The translations under genes and the position numbers were made by a program. Of a DNA stretch of 64,000 nucleotides, positions 1 to 9,779 are shown in pieces (position 1 is the first letter of the stretch; each line of letters opens with the position of its first letter). The stretch is from contig OX335649.1 of the NCBI GenBank assembly GCA_946894095.1, forward strand, positions 16,572,001 to 16,636,000. The letters run 5' to 3'. The DNA is from Incurvaria masculella (taxonomy: Eukaryota; Arthropoda; Insecta; Lepidoptera; Incurvariidae). Below the pieces are notes generated by a model. That model was not told the DNA's origin. It saw only the letters and a list, made by a program, of their open reading frames with translations, and ran no database searches.

Positions 1-37
1 CCCGTGTAAAACTGTAGGTTCCCAAGAGTTCTGAGTG

Positions 38-150
38 TCTTCAACGACATCTACAATACAATGAAAGATTGTAATCATATTTTGAAAAAATCTGAAAACA
101 GACAGGACATTCTTCGGAAGCAGGTAACGAACCTGCGACCTTTTGAAAAC
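38..150 (-). mobile_element. SINE-C copy, tRNA-like, minus strand
   Basis: Read on the minus strand, this has a tRNA B-box-like string (GCAGGTTCGTTACC) followed by a CTTCCGAAGAATGTC block and a downstream body. The same body recurs near 17806-17928 and 42798-42885, and in the opposite orientation near 44133-44240. It looks like a small tRNA-derived SINE; the A box is not clear. Bases 1-30 just before it resemble a scrap of the SINE-A body. Confidence 0.5.
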
Positions 151-436
151 AGTCAGAAAAAGGTAATTTTATTATTTAAGTATATCCCTTCACTAATCAC
201 AAACTATTGTATTCAGAATGAGCAGACTAACTTTAATTCGTCGGACTAAACCGGTTTTTGTATGTTAGTACGGTGCTAATCTCGTACAAAGTTTTGACAG
301 GTGCTCTCTGAATACGATAATATGACGCTGAGTTATACCCGCCAGGATTGGTAACATCGTATTCAAAGCCGTCGAAGCGGCAATAAAAAAAAATCTTAGC
401 TTTTTAACAGCCGTGCTCTGGCATGGTGCCGACGCG

Positions 437-812
437 ATGAGCGGCTCGTTGCTCGGCGGTATGGCGACTTGCCTCGCATGCCAGAGGTTATGGGTTCCCC
501 GGTTATGCACCACTTTCTTTCTCTTTATGAGATATCGTTACGAATGGGAGTTGTTTCATGGTTCGGTAAATCCATTTAAAACTATAGGTCTTCTCACCTC
601 CTAGGTGGTAGGGTTAAGCCCGCCCGGTTTGATACCATCGCATTGAATGAAAGGATGGTCGAAACGGAGTAATCATTGTTTTCCATCCAGTTCAAAGTAG
701 CCGTGCTCATAAAGGGAAGGCAATTAATTCATTCGGGAATACGGTGTGTTGGGCTAGTACCATTACGGTGGGTGTGGTTTTAATCATCCATGTCCAGTTG
801 CATTAAAAAAAA
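437..812 (+). mobile_element. SINE-A copy, tRNA-headed
   Basis: Nearly full-length but diverged copy of the commonest SINE in the window. The head aligns with the tRNA-like head of the copy at 872. The body contains the landmarks TAGGTGGTAGGGTTAAGCCC and CCATCCAGTTCAAAGTAGCC, and the copy ends in CCATGTCCAGTTGCATT plus an A-run. It has no coding capacity. Confidence 0.8.
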
Positions 813-871
813 CCTATACATATACTACCTTTATACCTATAACCACAGAATTCGTTTATTGCTTTAACTTT

Positions 872-1282
872 GAGCCGCTCGTAGCCTAGTGGCGCGGGGA
901 CTGGCCTAGCGTACCCGAGGCCTGGGTTCAATACCGACATGCACCACTATCTTTCTCTTTCCGAGGTCGATAAGTGCATTTCGTCACAAATTCGAGCTGC
1001 TCCATGGTTCGGAATCCATGTAAAACTGTAGGTCCCCTTCCCCTACTAGGTGGTTAGGGTTTAGCCCGCCCGGGTTTGGTACCATCGCATTGGATGAAAA
1101 GATGGTCGAAGCGGCAATGAAAAATTGTCCGTATTTTCCATCCAGTTCAATGTAGCCGTGCTCATAACGGGAAGGTCCTGGCATGGCACCAAATTCCTTC
1201 GGGAATGTGGCGTATTGGGCTAATATCATAACGGTAGTTGTGTGGTATTAGCCATCCATGTCAGGTCGCATAAAAAAAAAAC
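872..1282 (+). mobile_element. SINE-A, best complete copy
   Basis: Complete tRNA-derived SINE of about 410 bp. The head carries a Pol III A box (TAGCCTAGTGGCG) and B box (GGGTTCAATACC). The body runs through GGTTCGGAATCCATG, the GTAGGTCCCCTTCCCC block and TGGCATGGCACC, and it ends with CCATGTCAGGTCGCAT and an A-run. It can serve as the reference for the other copies. Open frames inside it are non-coding. Confidence 0.88.
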
Positions 1283-1529
1283 TTGTCGACCCCTATTCGT
1301 GTGAGTATTTTCCATAACATTGTTTATTGAATTACGACTTCCTTTGATTACATCTTATACACGTACGTGCATGTTGCAGTGTCCTCTGCAGTTTAGATTG
1401 CAAATCCGTGTTATCAAGGAGCTACAGAAATTAAGATAGCGCGATACTTCAAAGATAATTATTTGGATGCAATATTAGGTCACCTTTGATAAACTAAACG
1501 GTGCTAACTAACAGGTGAATGGTTTCGAC
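1283..1529. other. Spacer with no gene seen
   Basis: AT-rich sequence between SINE-A and a decayed MITE. I see no exon-like codon bias, splice pair or repeat that I recognise. Confidence 0.5.
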
Positions 1530-1611
1530 GCCTATTGCGCTCTGGCACTGTCTCTGTTTTAAAGAAAAACCCAGTCTTCGTGATGAGGAGGATTCAACAC
1601 CTCAGTCCTAT

Positions 1612-1704
1612 GTCAGCCTCAGTGGCCCAGTGGCGCGACACTTCGGCGATCGCTCTCCGAAGTTAAGCAACGCTGGGTCCGGTCTGGTCTTGGATGGGTG
1701 ACGA
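1612..1704 (+). mobile_element. 5S rRNA-like SINE head (SINE-B head only)
   Basis: This shows 5S rRNA internal promoter features: GAAGTTAAGCAACGCTGG (A-box region), an intermediate element, and TTGGATGGGTGAC (C-box region). Upstream of them is a TGGCCCAGTGGCG string that resembles a tRNA A box. The head at 30959-31050 is almost identical. It is not a 5S gene: the 5' half does not pair like 5S, and a long T-run follows the C box. Confidence 0.75.
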
Positions 1705-1989
1705 CAAAGTTTTTTTTTTTATTTTTTATCGTTGAGTAATCCATGTCCAAACTAATTGTATAAAACGCGCGAAAAATTCAATCGTTCGGACCGTGTAACT
1801 TATAAGCCAAAGACAATTTTACGATGCCGATGTTTATCAAGCATCTAGTTTGTTCAAATAAAGCTGTTTTCAGTATAATATTGAATCTACGATAACTGGT
1901 TATGGTGCTGTCTCTACAACAAACACAAAAACAACAATCGTTGTTATTACTATTATGTCTGCCTACAAAACCAATACGGTAAAAATAAC

Positions 1990-2029
1990 TAAATAAGTAA
2001 ATAAATAAATAAATAAGTAAATAAATAAG
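1990..2029. repeat. AAAT/AAGT simple repeat
   Basis: Microsatellite of AAAT units with interspersed AAGT units, inside the decayed MITE-1 copy. Confidence 0.85.
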
Positions 2030-2094
2030 AAATATGCGCATCATCATCTTTCCACTGTTGCATAGGGAATTGAGCGTGAAGGCCCACCTTAAAA

Positions 2095-2403
2095 CAAACG
2101 GGTACTTCGACCTATTGCAGTGAGCAACCCAGGAACCCAGTAGCTTGCCATGATCACCATGTAACGCGTCGCCATGCCACCACAACAGACTGTTTTGTAG
2201 CTCCCACTCTTAGCCTATAGAACCGGACTGGAGGCAGGGGGCAGCCGAGTATACCAACCGCTTCGAAGCGGCCACACTGTCAGTCAAGTTACATAGACCC
2301 AGCCAGGGTTCACCAGTAACATAAACAACTATGCCAGACATATTTAATATCTAAACTAAAAATTAATATGTCAGCTAGAAAATGCCGCCCATATTGTAGA
2401 CAT
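2095..2403. other. Spacer between two MITE-1 copies
   Basis: About 300 bp between the decayed and the complete MITE-1 copies. It holds GC-rich patches such as GGAGGCAGGGGGCAGCC, but I see no gene or splice pair. Confidence 0.4.
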
Positions 2404-2955
2404 CTTAAGGTGGCCCAACCCGGCGGGCCCAACTCATTCGCGGGCACGGTACAAAACCGTGCTGTTGCGCTCTGGGACCTTCTCTGTTTCAAAGAATAAG
2501 ACAGGCTCCGTGATGAGGAAGATGCAACATGTCCACAAAAAAGACAATGTGCATAGTGTATGATTTGGTAAGATGTACGAAATTTTTTAATTTAAAACGA
2601 CTTATAGCTAAAAGTAAACCACGACCGCTGCAGTCAAAAATCTAACAAAAACCAAATAGATCATAAATCTTGGTTTAATAAGCTATGTCTGATGACTAAT
2701 CTTTTTACGATGTTCTTACTTTATCATTGCGTAATCCACCTCCAAAGTTATTGTATAAAACGCGCGAAAAATTCGAACTTTTGGACCTTATAACTTAGAA
2801 ACCAAACACAATTTTACAATGCCAATGGTCATCAGACATCTAGTTCGATCAAATAAAGCTATTTTGAGCAAATTTTTGGATCTCTGACAAGAAATATGGG
2901 CGTGATCTTCTTTCCCCTTTTGTATGGGGAGATGAGCGGGTTGGGCCACCTTAAG
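2404..2955 (+). mobile_element. MITE-1, complete copy (552 bp)
   Basis: Begins CTTAAGGTGGCCCAACCCG and ends with the reverse complement, CGGGTTGGGCCACCTTAAG, so the terminal inverted repeats are about 19 bp. It encodes no transposase. A second complete copy lies in reverse orientation at 12372-12925, and a decayed one at 1530-2094. The copy at 12372 has a near-perfect 10-bp target duplication, which suggests a Mutator-like (MULE) parent; that assignment is inferred. Confidence 0.85.
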
Positions 2956-3014
2956 TAATCATTTCTATGGATTAAAATTTTGACGACTGACATAAAATAA
3001 CCTTTTTGAAAACT

Positions 3015-3390
3015 AGTGTACTGCATGGAGGTGAAGAATGTAATTTCCTCACCTCCATGGTGTACTGTCATTGTTTCAATTATTGTTTTCTATTGATCTA
3101 ATTTTCATAAAATATGCAAAGTTTGATTTACGCCCGGTTCCACATCCTCCAGCTACAAACATCCCAAAGTTATCTTTCGGTTACACCATATAAATATGCA
3201 ACTTAACCGAAAGTTAACTATCCGATTTCAGATAGCTGGAGGTGGTAAAAACACGTGTTAGATCTCTAAAAATATGTAATCTACATATGTATGTAGGTAT
3301 TTAATGTAAATCACTTTTTTGGCCCAGTATGGGTCACTAATGGAGGTAAAGAAATTACATTCTTCACCTCTATGGAGTCACTCTGATCCG
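3015..3390. mobile_element. Nested palindromic element (MITE-13 core)
   Basis: The outer arms near 3022-3065 and 3342-3382 are inverted copies of each other, and each is itself a short hairpin built on a TGGAGGTGAAGAA motif. Inside them, 3128-3260 is a second palindrome, from CCTCCAGCT to AGCTGGAGG, with TTTCGGTTA motifs. The inner part recurs at 31441-31600. There is no ORF. It looks like a foldback MITE, possibly two nested elements. Confidence 0.6.
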
Positions 3391-3547
3391 TCAGTAGGTA
3401 CACTCTGATCCGAAAGCTCGAGTCATGCATTCCGATGGCGTAATGGCGACCACCGGTAACTAATATGGCCGCTGTTCGCTCCAGGGTGTTTACAAACTGT
3501 ACGTGACCGACCACCAACACACCGTCTTCGTCGGTCGGTTCGACTTT

Positions 3548-3849
3548 TTAGGGTTCCGTACCCAAAGGGTGCCAACGGAACCCTATTACTAAGCCTCCGC
3601 TGTCCGTCCGTCCGTCCGTCCGTCTGTCACAGGGCTGTATCTCATTAACCGTAATAGGTAGGCAGCTGAAATTTTCACAGAGTGTGTATTTATTTTGCCG
3701 CTATAAAAACAAATAGGTAAAATTAAAAAAAAAAAAAAAATTAAACCCCCCTAGGGTGGGGAGCATACCAAAATGTGATTTTTTTGGGTTAAATCTTGTA
3801 CGATAGTACGGAACCCTTCGTGTGCGAGTCCGACTCACACTTGGCCGGT
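3548..3849 (-). mobile_element. Repeat-R copy (GGACGG-bearing lepidopteran repeat)
   Basis: On the minus strand this runs from GGCCAAGTGTGAGTCGG through ACGAAGGGTTCCGTAC, a TTTGTTTTTATAGCGGC block and GAGATACAGCCCTGTGACAG, then a GGAC tetranucleotide run, to GGGTTCCGTTGGCACCC. About ten further copies occur in the window. It is non-coding and dispersed. The transposition class is not clear from sequence: no convincing TIR or poly-A is visible. Confidence 0.8.
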
Positions 3850-4189
3850 GTTTGATAGTTTATTTTGCTCCGATATGCAACACCGCTGCATGCAATGCTA
3901 TCAGTTGCCTGCTATTCGGGGAGATGTAAGAGACTTCTACTCCACAAAACACTAGCTAGCAGTTAAATCATATTTTAGTTCTTTCCGTTCTCCCGAGCAG
4001 CCTCCTATTACTACTAGTGGCTGTAGCCTTCGCGAGTCTTGACATTTTTGAACATTTCAAGAAACTTTGAGAAATTTTCAAAAACTGGCTTGACAAAAAA
4101 AAATTATATAATTATCGAACCTGATCGCAAAATTTTACGAGAATCGATTGAGAAATCGACCTGTAGATGAGAAAATGTTTGCCCAATCT
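3850..4189. other. Spacer, nothing recognised
   Basis: AT-rich sequence between Repeat-R and MITE-3. No exon or repeat could be supported. Confidence 0.4.
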
Positions 4190-4536
4190 GAGTGGTCAGT
4201 CCGAGTGGCATTTGGCAGTTACGGAACTTCGAAGTTACGTGAAAAAGTCAAACTCCATACAAGCTTTCACTAGATATTCTGTGGTTTTACTTCTTAAAGC
4301 TGTCAAAGGCAATCTAGGACTTCCGATTTGTATGAAAACGCGAAGTCGGCGTAAACGGCAACATCAACGTATTTACGGAGAGACGGTGAGTAAGTTGTCA
4401 AATCAAACTCGTACTCGCAAGTGTTAGTTCGATTAACGCACACTGCGCGCGCTCTTCAATTTCTCTATACAATTGAAAACGCCAGTCGATCGGTTTGCCG
4501 TACACGCCAATTTAGGTGAAAGCTGGGACTAGGGTT
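4190..4536 (+). mobile_element. MITE-3 copy
   Basis: One of five copies of a TIR element of about 350 bp. The ends are GAGTGGTCAGTCTGAG-like and GCCGGTAGTCTCAG-like, and each is followed by an inverted CACCTAAATTGGCGTT block. Inside are AAACTCCATACAAG, CTTCCGATTTGTATGAAAAC and GCGCGCGCTCTTCAATTTC landmarks. Here the left arm is partly rearranged. The element is non-autonomous. Confidence 0.75.
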
Positions 4537-4595
4537 TCTGAAACGTAAACGCCAGGCTCGAGATTCGCTTTTCGCTCGGTCAAAAATTTGTTGCT

Positions 4596-4949
4596 TCACA
4601 TAAGAACTAATTCTGGAATACACAACCCAAAGCAACACGTCTTGTCCAACCAACCTGCGAACCACATTCCGATCGCTATCAAGTGTTTCCTAGGATCGCC
4701 CACTTGAGAATATGGCCCGCCACGTGTTTGTAAAAATACTTTCTTGCGCCAGCTCCAATAGCTCAATCGATTCACGTTGCTGTCCAGTGCAACGAGACTG
4801 CTATGATTCGTCTCTTTCATGCAGTTTTTGATACGGTGCGTGCATGAATGCCTAATACCACATGTACTTTCTTGTATTATATTCTTGACATTATACAGGT
4901 CTTTGGAAATTCGATTCTCAAATTCGTTGAAATGGGGTTCTAAAATCAA
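4596..4949 (-). pseudogene. Possible unknown ORF fragment, 117 codons
   Basis: An uninterrupted minus-strand frame of 117 codons with varied composition: Cys at several positions, a SYWSWRKK stretch and a DPRKHLIAIGMW stretch. It is less repetitive than the shadows elsewhere. I do not recognise the family, there is no splice or promoter context, and it abuts MITE-3. It could be a transposon protein remnant or a chance open frame. Confidence 0.2.
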
Positions 4950-5380
4950 TATTTTTTCAGTTATTTAAGTTTTAAGTTTTTTTAAAAATATTAAGTGTTT
5001 TTTTATTGAGTGTATCATGAGAAATATGTAGCCAACATTCTAAACATGGTTGCAAACAAAAAGTGCTTACTTCCATACCCACATACATACTTTTAAAAGA
5101 CAAATGAGTATGTGATATTAGGGTTTCCTGAACTAAATTTGTGTTCACGATGTTCGTAATTTCCAGTACCTAACTACACAAAAATGTTACAAATTGTATT
5201 AAACATTTGCATGCCCTTACCAAAAACGTGAGTAGTCTAGTACCTCATTCTAACCACATTTATAGGTTATTTGTAGCGTTCCCGCCAAAAACTACCGCCT
5301 TCCTAATGAACCAATATCCCGCCACAATCGTCTCCATGGCGACCGTGTTGTGACCGCGCCACAGACATAACATGTTATTC
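4950..5380. other. Spacer, no gene
   Basis: AT-rich sequence upstream of MITE-2 with no supported gene or repeat. A small GC-richer patch lies at 5280-5370. Confidence 0.4.
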
Positions 5381-5928
5381 CGGGAGGTCACTACATTTTT
5401 AGTCACGAAAAGGTAAATGGCTGAATTTGGGTTCATAGGTTAGAGATCAATCCTCTGATGCTAAATATGTCGGTCTGCCTGCTCCAAGTGGTTGCGTTAG
5501 CTAGATTGCTTATACAAAGTATATGTTAGTATGTACCTGCTAATGCATATACTGATTGTCTGGACATATTGAAATCTATTAATTATACAACAATAGCCAG
5601 TCGGTTTTATAATTACATACATAAATATACCTAAAGTTATATCTGTAACCTAAATCGCCTATAACTAAAAATGCAATCAACGATTTGTTCAGTTTTTAGT
5701 ATTACTAAGCAAGTGTGTACAGTTATTTTCATGCTACGTAATTTTCAGCCAATTACCATATCATATATTTTTTTATCACAATAACTACTTTTTCAGGCGC
5801 CTTATCTAGGTAAAGCAACCACTTGACGTAGCAGACCGACTCATTTAGCTTCAGAGGGTTGATCTTTATCTCGTGAACCCAGTTTCAGCCATTTACGTTA
5901 TCGTTACCATTTTTGTCGCGACCTCCTA
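5381..5928. mobile_element. MITE-2 copy a, long-TIR element
   Basis: About 545 bp. The left end (GGGAGGTCACTACATTTTT...) and the right end, reverse-complemented (AGGAGGTCGCGACAAAAATG...), match over about 170 bp. Both arms include AGGTAAATGGCTGAA-like, GTCGGTCTGC and AAGTGGTTGC blocks. A second copy lies at 10716-11264. There is no ORF; it is a foldback-type non-autonomous DNA element. Confidence 0.85.
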
Positions 5929-6175
5929 GACTATGTGTCAACTCCGGACAGTTCGCCGCGGCCCCGGCTGGCCTGTCAACTTCTTGGTTCGGCAGCGGCC
6001 GTAGAATCTGCTGGCGGTTCAATTATCTGTGATTGTGGTGGCCTAGGTTGTAAATGTGGGGTTGCGGCCAGGCCTGTAGCTTGTCGTCGTCGCGTTGAGC
6101 GGAAGTCGGCTCCACTTGTGTGGCTTCCCACAACGTCGTGTCGTGCTGGTTTACATACTTGAGCCGCGAGAGTTA
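5929..6175 (+). other. GC-rich island with a 75-codon open frame, unrecognised
   Basis: A GC-rich patch directly after MITE-2, with a plus-strand open frame at 5935-6162. The translation is rich in Arg, Cys, Ala and Gly and matches no family I know. I see no clear splice sites. It could be a non-coding exon or regulatory island upstream of afadin, or transposon-derived. Confidence 0.25.
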
Positions 6176-6888
6176 TTGAGCTGAGAATATAAAATTATGT
6201 GTTTATGCAAGTATATCTTGAAGTGTACATTCAGAAATTCCTACCCACTGAACCACTCTTTACTGAAAACGCCCTCAAGACATTGATGCTTCTCTCACCG
6301 CAGGTAAATTGCTGTGCTATATGGGGCTTAATGGTCAATTTGTATCATTTTCATAAAACATAAAATAATAATTCCATTAAAAAACCACCAATTGACCACA
6401 AGCTTGAGAGCCGAAATAATGCAAGCTGAAATGTTTGTTATTAGTTTTAGTAACTTTTCAGAAGGAAGTCATGAATAGGTCAGAACTGTCGTCATTATGA
6501 ATTTAAGGTCAGTCCAACATCTGTTCTATGTCAAATAACTATACTAATATTAAATCAGTTAGGGGTGTCCATGGAGTAAGTTGCTTGGTTTTCTACTTCG
6601 TTTGTAGACTTAATGTATGATACTAAAGGTAAATTGACGATTTTTAGAAATAGTTTCTGTATGTATGTATGTATGTTCCTCCATAACTCTTAAAACAATC
6701 ATCCAAATTAAATTAAACTTAGTACACGTAAATGTAACCACCCGGGAATCAGGATAGGATAAATAGAATTCAGTTCCGCTTACTCTAAGATGTGGCTGTC
6801 ATACAAACCGGAATGATCCGCGCGTCCCGGCAGGAGGGAAGCGGCGGCGCTTACTTTAACGAATTGTGCCCCAATAAAGCATAAAAAA
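6176..6888. other. Upstream spacer
   Basis: AT-rich non-coding sequence with a short ATGT tetranucleotide run near 6658-6677. No gene or named repeat was identified. Confidence 0.45.
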
Positions 6889-7107
6889 AAATCGGACTCG
6901 CAAACTAAGGGTTTCGTACCATCGTATAAGATTTAACACAAAAAACGTTTTTTGTATAAACCTTTAATTTATATAGTTTTATAATTTTACCTATTTGTTG
7001 TTTTAGCGGCAAATCATGAGATACAGCCCTGTGACAGACGGACGGACGGACGGCAGAGGCTTAGTAATGGGGTTCCATTGGCACCCTTTTGGTACGGAAC
7101 CCTAAAA
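6889..7107 (+). mobile_element. Repeat-R copy, 5' truncated
   Basis: Starts within the TCGGACTCGCA block and keeps the TTTGTTGTTTTAGCGGC, ATACAGCCCTGTGACAG, GGACGG-run and GGAACCCTAA landmarks. Confidence 0.75.
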
Positions 7108-7614
7108 AGTATTTTAAGGAGTTGGAAAACATTTCTCAACCGTCTTTTAATGTAGTTTTATAATTTACACAAACTGGCCACCCCCAAAGAGTACATACAC
7201 TTCTTTAATGTGCAATGTCGATTAATTGGATAATGTATTAGTTAGTCGCAGTCCGGGTCGTATCGTAATACGATATTGTGCCGATCGGGTGATTCACAGA
7301 TGCTGTTTTAGTTTATACTAGCGTGAAGTACCCACCAGTGCCGTTTATCAGCGGTATCGTATGCCAATAAGTGTTATCGTTGCCACTGATAAGCTGCATA
7401 TTGCTAAATTTCTTTCCACCACTGCGACACAACGAGAAAAAACAATCACAAGTGACACATACATTTTTGTGTTTTTGTCCTACTGCATTTCTTATCGTGT
7501 ACTTATGTTGTAAGAGGCGAATAATGGATTTGTCGTTCGTGGTTCTGATTGTACGTTTAACTGTAGTCTCCCCTTTCTTACTTACGATGTAGGCCGCTTA
7601 AATGAACGATGTTC
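7108..7614. other. Spacer, no gene
   Basis: No exon-like signal. The open frame at 7371-7592 has no family resemblance or splice support. Confidence 0.4.
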
Positions 7615-7772
7615 TGAGCGGCAATTAAATGTGTCATTGTTGTCCATCAATTTGCAAATAAGGTATCTCCTGGCATGGCACCTAGGTCCGATGTGGTGTG
7701 CTGGGCTAATAAAGGTATTACTGCCACCCATGTCCGTATTGTTATCCATCCATGTCCAGTTATATTAAAAAG
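7615..7772 (+). mobile_element. SINE-A, 3' end only
   Basis: A 5'-truncated copy holding the GCGGCAATT...CTGGCATGGCACC...ATCCATGTCCAGTTATATT tail. It is followed directly by a different tRNA-like head. Confidence 0.7.
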
Positions 7773-7777
7773 GTATT

Positions 7778-7975
7778 CGTGGCCTAGCGTTTAGGTCGCC
7801 CTTCTCATCCCAGAAGCGTGGGTTCAGTACCCGTTGGCGTTCAAGAATTATTTCTCGAGTATACTGCGTTAAATGCATTCATATGTAAATGCTTATGGTG
7901 AAGGAAAACACAGCAATGGACTCGCCACTCGGTATGTGGGCCTAGAAAGAACATTGGTGAAACGGGGTATGCATT
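7778..7975 (+). mobile_element. SINE-D, tRNA-derived, second family
   Basis: Head with an A-box-like CGTGGCCTAGCGTTTAGG and a B box GTGGGTTCAGTACCC, then the GGTGAAGGAAAACA body motif seen in common lepidopteran tRNA SINEs. A scrap of this body (GGTGAAGGAAAACATG) also appears near 28496. It is decayed, and the 3' end is not defined. Confidence 0.6.
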
Positions 7976-8149
7976 CGCTAACCGCTGGGAACACTGATAA
8001 CGAATATTCTCGGGAGCCAAAAACGATTACCCTGATTACGTTAACATAAAATTAATACTGTTTAAGAATATTAAATCCTTGAACTCAAATACAGAAAGAG
8101 TCTGATATCTCTGGTTATAGGTTCCAAATCACATTAGTCACAGTCACAT

Positions 8150-8303
8150 TCTTTTTTTTTATGCAACCTGACATGGATGGCTAATACCACACAACTACCG
8201 TTATGATATTAGCCCAATACACCACATTCCCGAAGGAATTAGGTGCCATGTCAGCACCTTCCCTTTATGAGCACGGCTACATTGAACACGGACAATTTTT
8301 CAA
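8150..8303 (-). mobile_element. SINE-A, 3' end, minus strand
   Basis: T-run followed by ATGCAACCTGACATGGATGG and the rest of the inverted SINE-A tail up to the GGACAATTTTTC block. It is 5'-truncated, with a small internal deletion. Confidence 0.8.
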
Positions 8304-8895
8304 AACAATCCAATATACAGCTTCTTCGTCTGACTAAGTTATATAGTTTCCTCTCTCTTCGGCGGCAAATGTGATAGCTTCGCATCCTTTCCCGCAGACG
8401 AGACGGATACGTCAAGTCCGATGCACCTTTCTGGCCGAAGAAAGCCGGCCTCTGGGATTTAAAAATTTGAAGAAACGATTTCTTTGTCCTTTGGCCAAGG
8501 CACAATTTTGCACGCCGACTGCGAATTAAACTAGCGAAATCTTCTTCCAGGACCTAACGGTTCCCTAACCCTAAACGTTTTCAGATTTTATTCACACCTT
8601 TTTAATCAGTTGAGAAAGGTTGATTCTATGTTCGTATCTTTTAATTTTAATGTTAATATCTGTATTTTCCAGTAAAATTTTCTCCAATGTTAATCAGCCA
8701 ATATTTTCCAATGTAAAGGGTAAATTAAAAGAAATAAGAACATACAGACGTAGGATTCGACAATATATTGTACAATCCAAAATTTCAAAAAACTGGTTTT
8801 AGAGCATGGGTATTTAAAGCATGTTAACAGTATCGCCCGTAGTATGGGGAATTGATAGGGTAACGACCGTCTTAAAGTCGGTTCTATTGTTGCAG
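8304..8895. other. Sequence before afadin exon 1
   Basis: Probable intron or 5' flank. It ends in TTGTTGCAG (8887-8895), an acceptor-like site, so the ATG-bearing exon may be preceded by a 5' UTR exon outside what I can identify. No promoter was identified here. Confidence 0.45.
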
Positions 8896-9023
8896 GTGGC
8901 TTAGATGACGTGACCATGGACGCGGCGGACAAGCGCATGCTGGAGCGCGAGGCGCTCCGCAATATGATCCAGCAGTGGAACGCCAACCGGCTTGATCTCT
9001 TCGAGCTCAGCGAGCCCAACGAG
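8896..9023 (+). CDS. cno: Afadin/canoe, first coding exon (start of RA1)
   Basis: Afadin (canoe in flies) is a Rap1-binding, actin-linking scaffold of adherens junctions. A TTGTTGCAG acceptor precedes the exon. Translation probably starts at ATG 8916, in a good context (GACCATGG), giving 36 codons. The peptide carries the diagnostic QQWNANRLDLFE stretch that precedes RA1 in afadins. No in-frame stop lies between the acceptor and the ATG, so an upstream coding exon cannot be ruled out. The exon ends GAG/GTGAGT in phase 0 and joins exon 2 as ...PNE-NLEFHG, matching the family. It is GC-rich at third positions, unlike its surroundings. Confidence 0.93.
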
Positions 9024-9325
9024 GTGAGTCTAATTTCCGCCTTTGCATTGCAAAGCCAACGAAGTGATAACTTTCTTTCTAATATGGCGAGCCCAGCAAG
9101 TCGGTTTGTCTGTCTCCCTTAAATTTCGAGCACAAAGAGGTAAACCCTTCCTTCCTCCTCAACATGGTGAGCCGACCAGTTGAGGTCTTTCCCTAACATC
9201 GCAAGTCCAACGAGGTTTTTCTTTTATTCCTCCGAAACATGCCCAGTCCAACGACGTAAGCCCTTTACTTTTGAAATAGGGAGTCCTTCCTTACTACTCG
9301 GCGAGCCCAATAAGGTTAGCTATTT
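9005..9325 (+). repeat. Decayed tandem copies of the exon 1/intron boundary
   Basis: The exon end AGCCCAACGAG/GT recurs downstream in degenerate form. Donor-like GTs lie near 9024, 9064, 9100, 9140, 9185, 9215, 9256 and 9315, each preceded by variants such as GCCAACGAA, GCCCAGCAA, GTCCAACGAG and GCCCAATAAG. Spacing is 30-59 bp, mostly about 40. Only the first copy fits the afadin frame join and the consensus GTGAGT. The array looks like an old tandem duplication across a splice donor. Confidence 0.6.
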
Positions 9326-9670
9326 CTTCTTCACTTTCAATGAAAAGGTTGAAGCCATGAGCTGACGCGCATCGATACAAACAAACATCATAAATTGTAT
9401 CCCTTCAAATGATAACAGGTATACGGGTATTGGTGTCATCTGGATCGGTACCACTGGAATATTATTGTATTATGTAGAGATAACGATCGTTGGGGAAATA
9501 CAGTTTTATTCTATTAACCATTGGATGAAGACAGTGAAGCGCCTATGAGATTCTCAAGCGAAATCATTTATGTGGCTGATAACCAATGCATATTTCAAAC
9601 AATGTCCCGAAACTGCAACTGTTTTTTACCTAAATCGGCTTGTCTAACAGGTAATGTGTTAAATTTACAG
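9326..9670 (+). other. Afadin intron 1, remainder
   Basis: Intronic sequence after the decayed donor array, ending in the acceptor TTAAATTTACAG. No repeat was recognised. Confidence 0.7.
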
Positions 9671-9779
9671 AATTTGGAGTTCCACGGGGTCATGCGCTTC
9701 TACTTCCAAGACTCGGGCCAGAAGATTGCCACCAAGTGCATCCGAGTTGCCTCTGACGCCACTGTTAGCGACGTAATCG
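9671..9779 (+). CDS. cno: Afadin/canoe exon 2 (RA1 core)
   Basis: 109 nt encoding 36 codons plus one base. The product begins NLEFHGVMRFYFQD, continues through ATKCIRVASDATVSDVI, and covers the first strands and helix of RA1, the ubiquitin-fold domain that binds GTP-loaded Rap1/Ras. The acceptor is TTTACAG and the donor is G/GTTAGT, leaving phase 1. The split codon G+AG gives Glu when joined to exon 3, restoring the family string DVIETL. Conservation to animal afadins is very high. Confidence 0.95.

Larger units (their letters stand above)
1530..2094 (+). mobile_element. MITE-1, decayed copy carrying a 5S-like insert
   Basis: Both flanks align with the complete MITE-1 at 2404-2955: the TTGCGCTCTGG...CTCTGTTTTAAAG segment on the left, and the TAAAACGCGCGAAAAATTC...CCCACCTTAA segment on the right. 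The element's middle is missing, and a 5S-like SINE head (1612-1704) sits at that point. An AAAT simple repeat and about 100 bp of other sequence have been added near the right end. Confidence 0.7.

Noticed and set aside
872..945. Functional tRNA gene
   Set aside because: A and B boxes are present, but the arms do not give a cloverleaf and the sequence is the head of a dispersed SINE.
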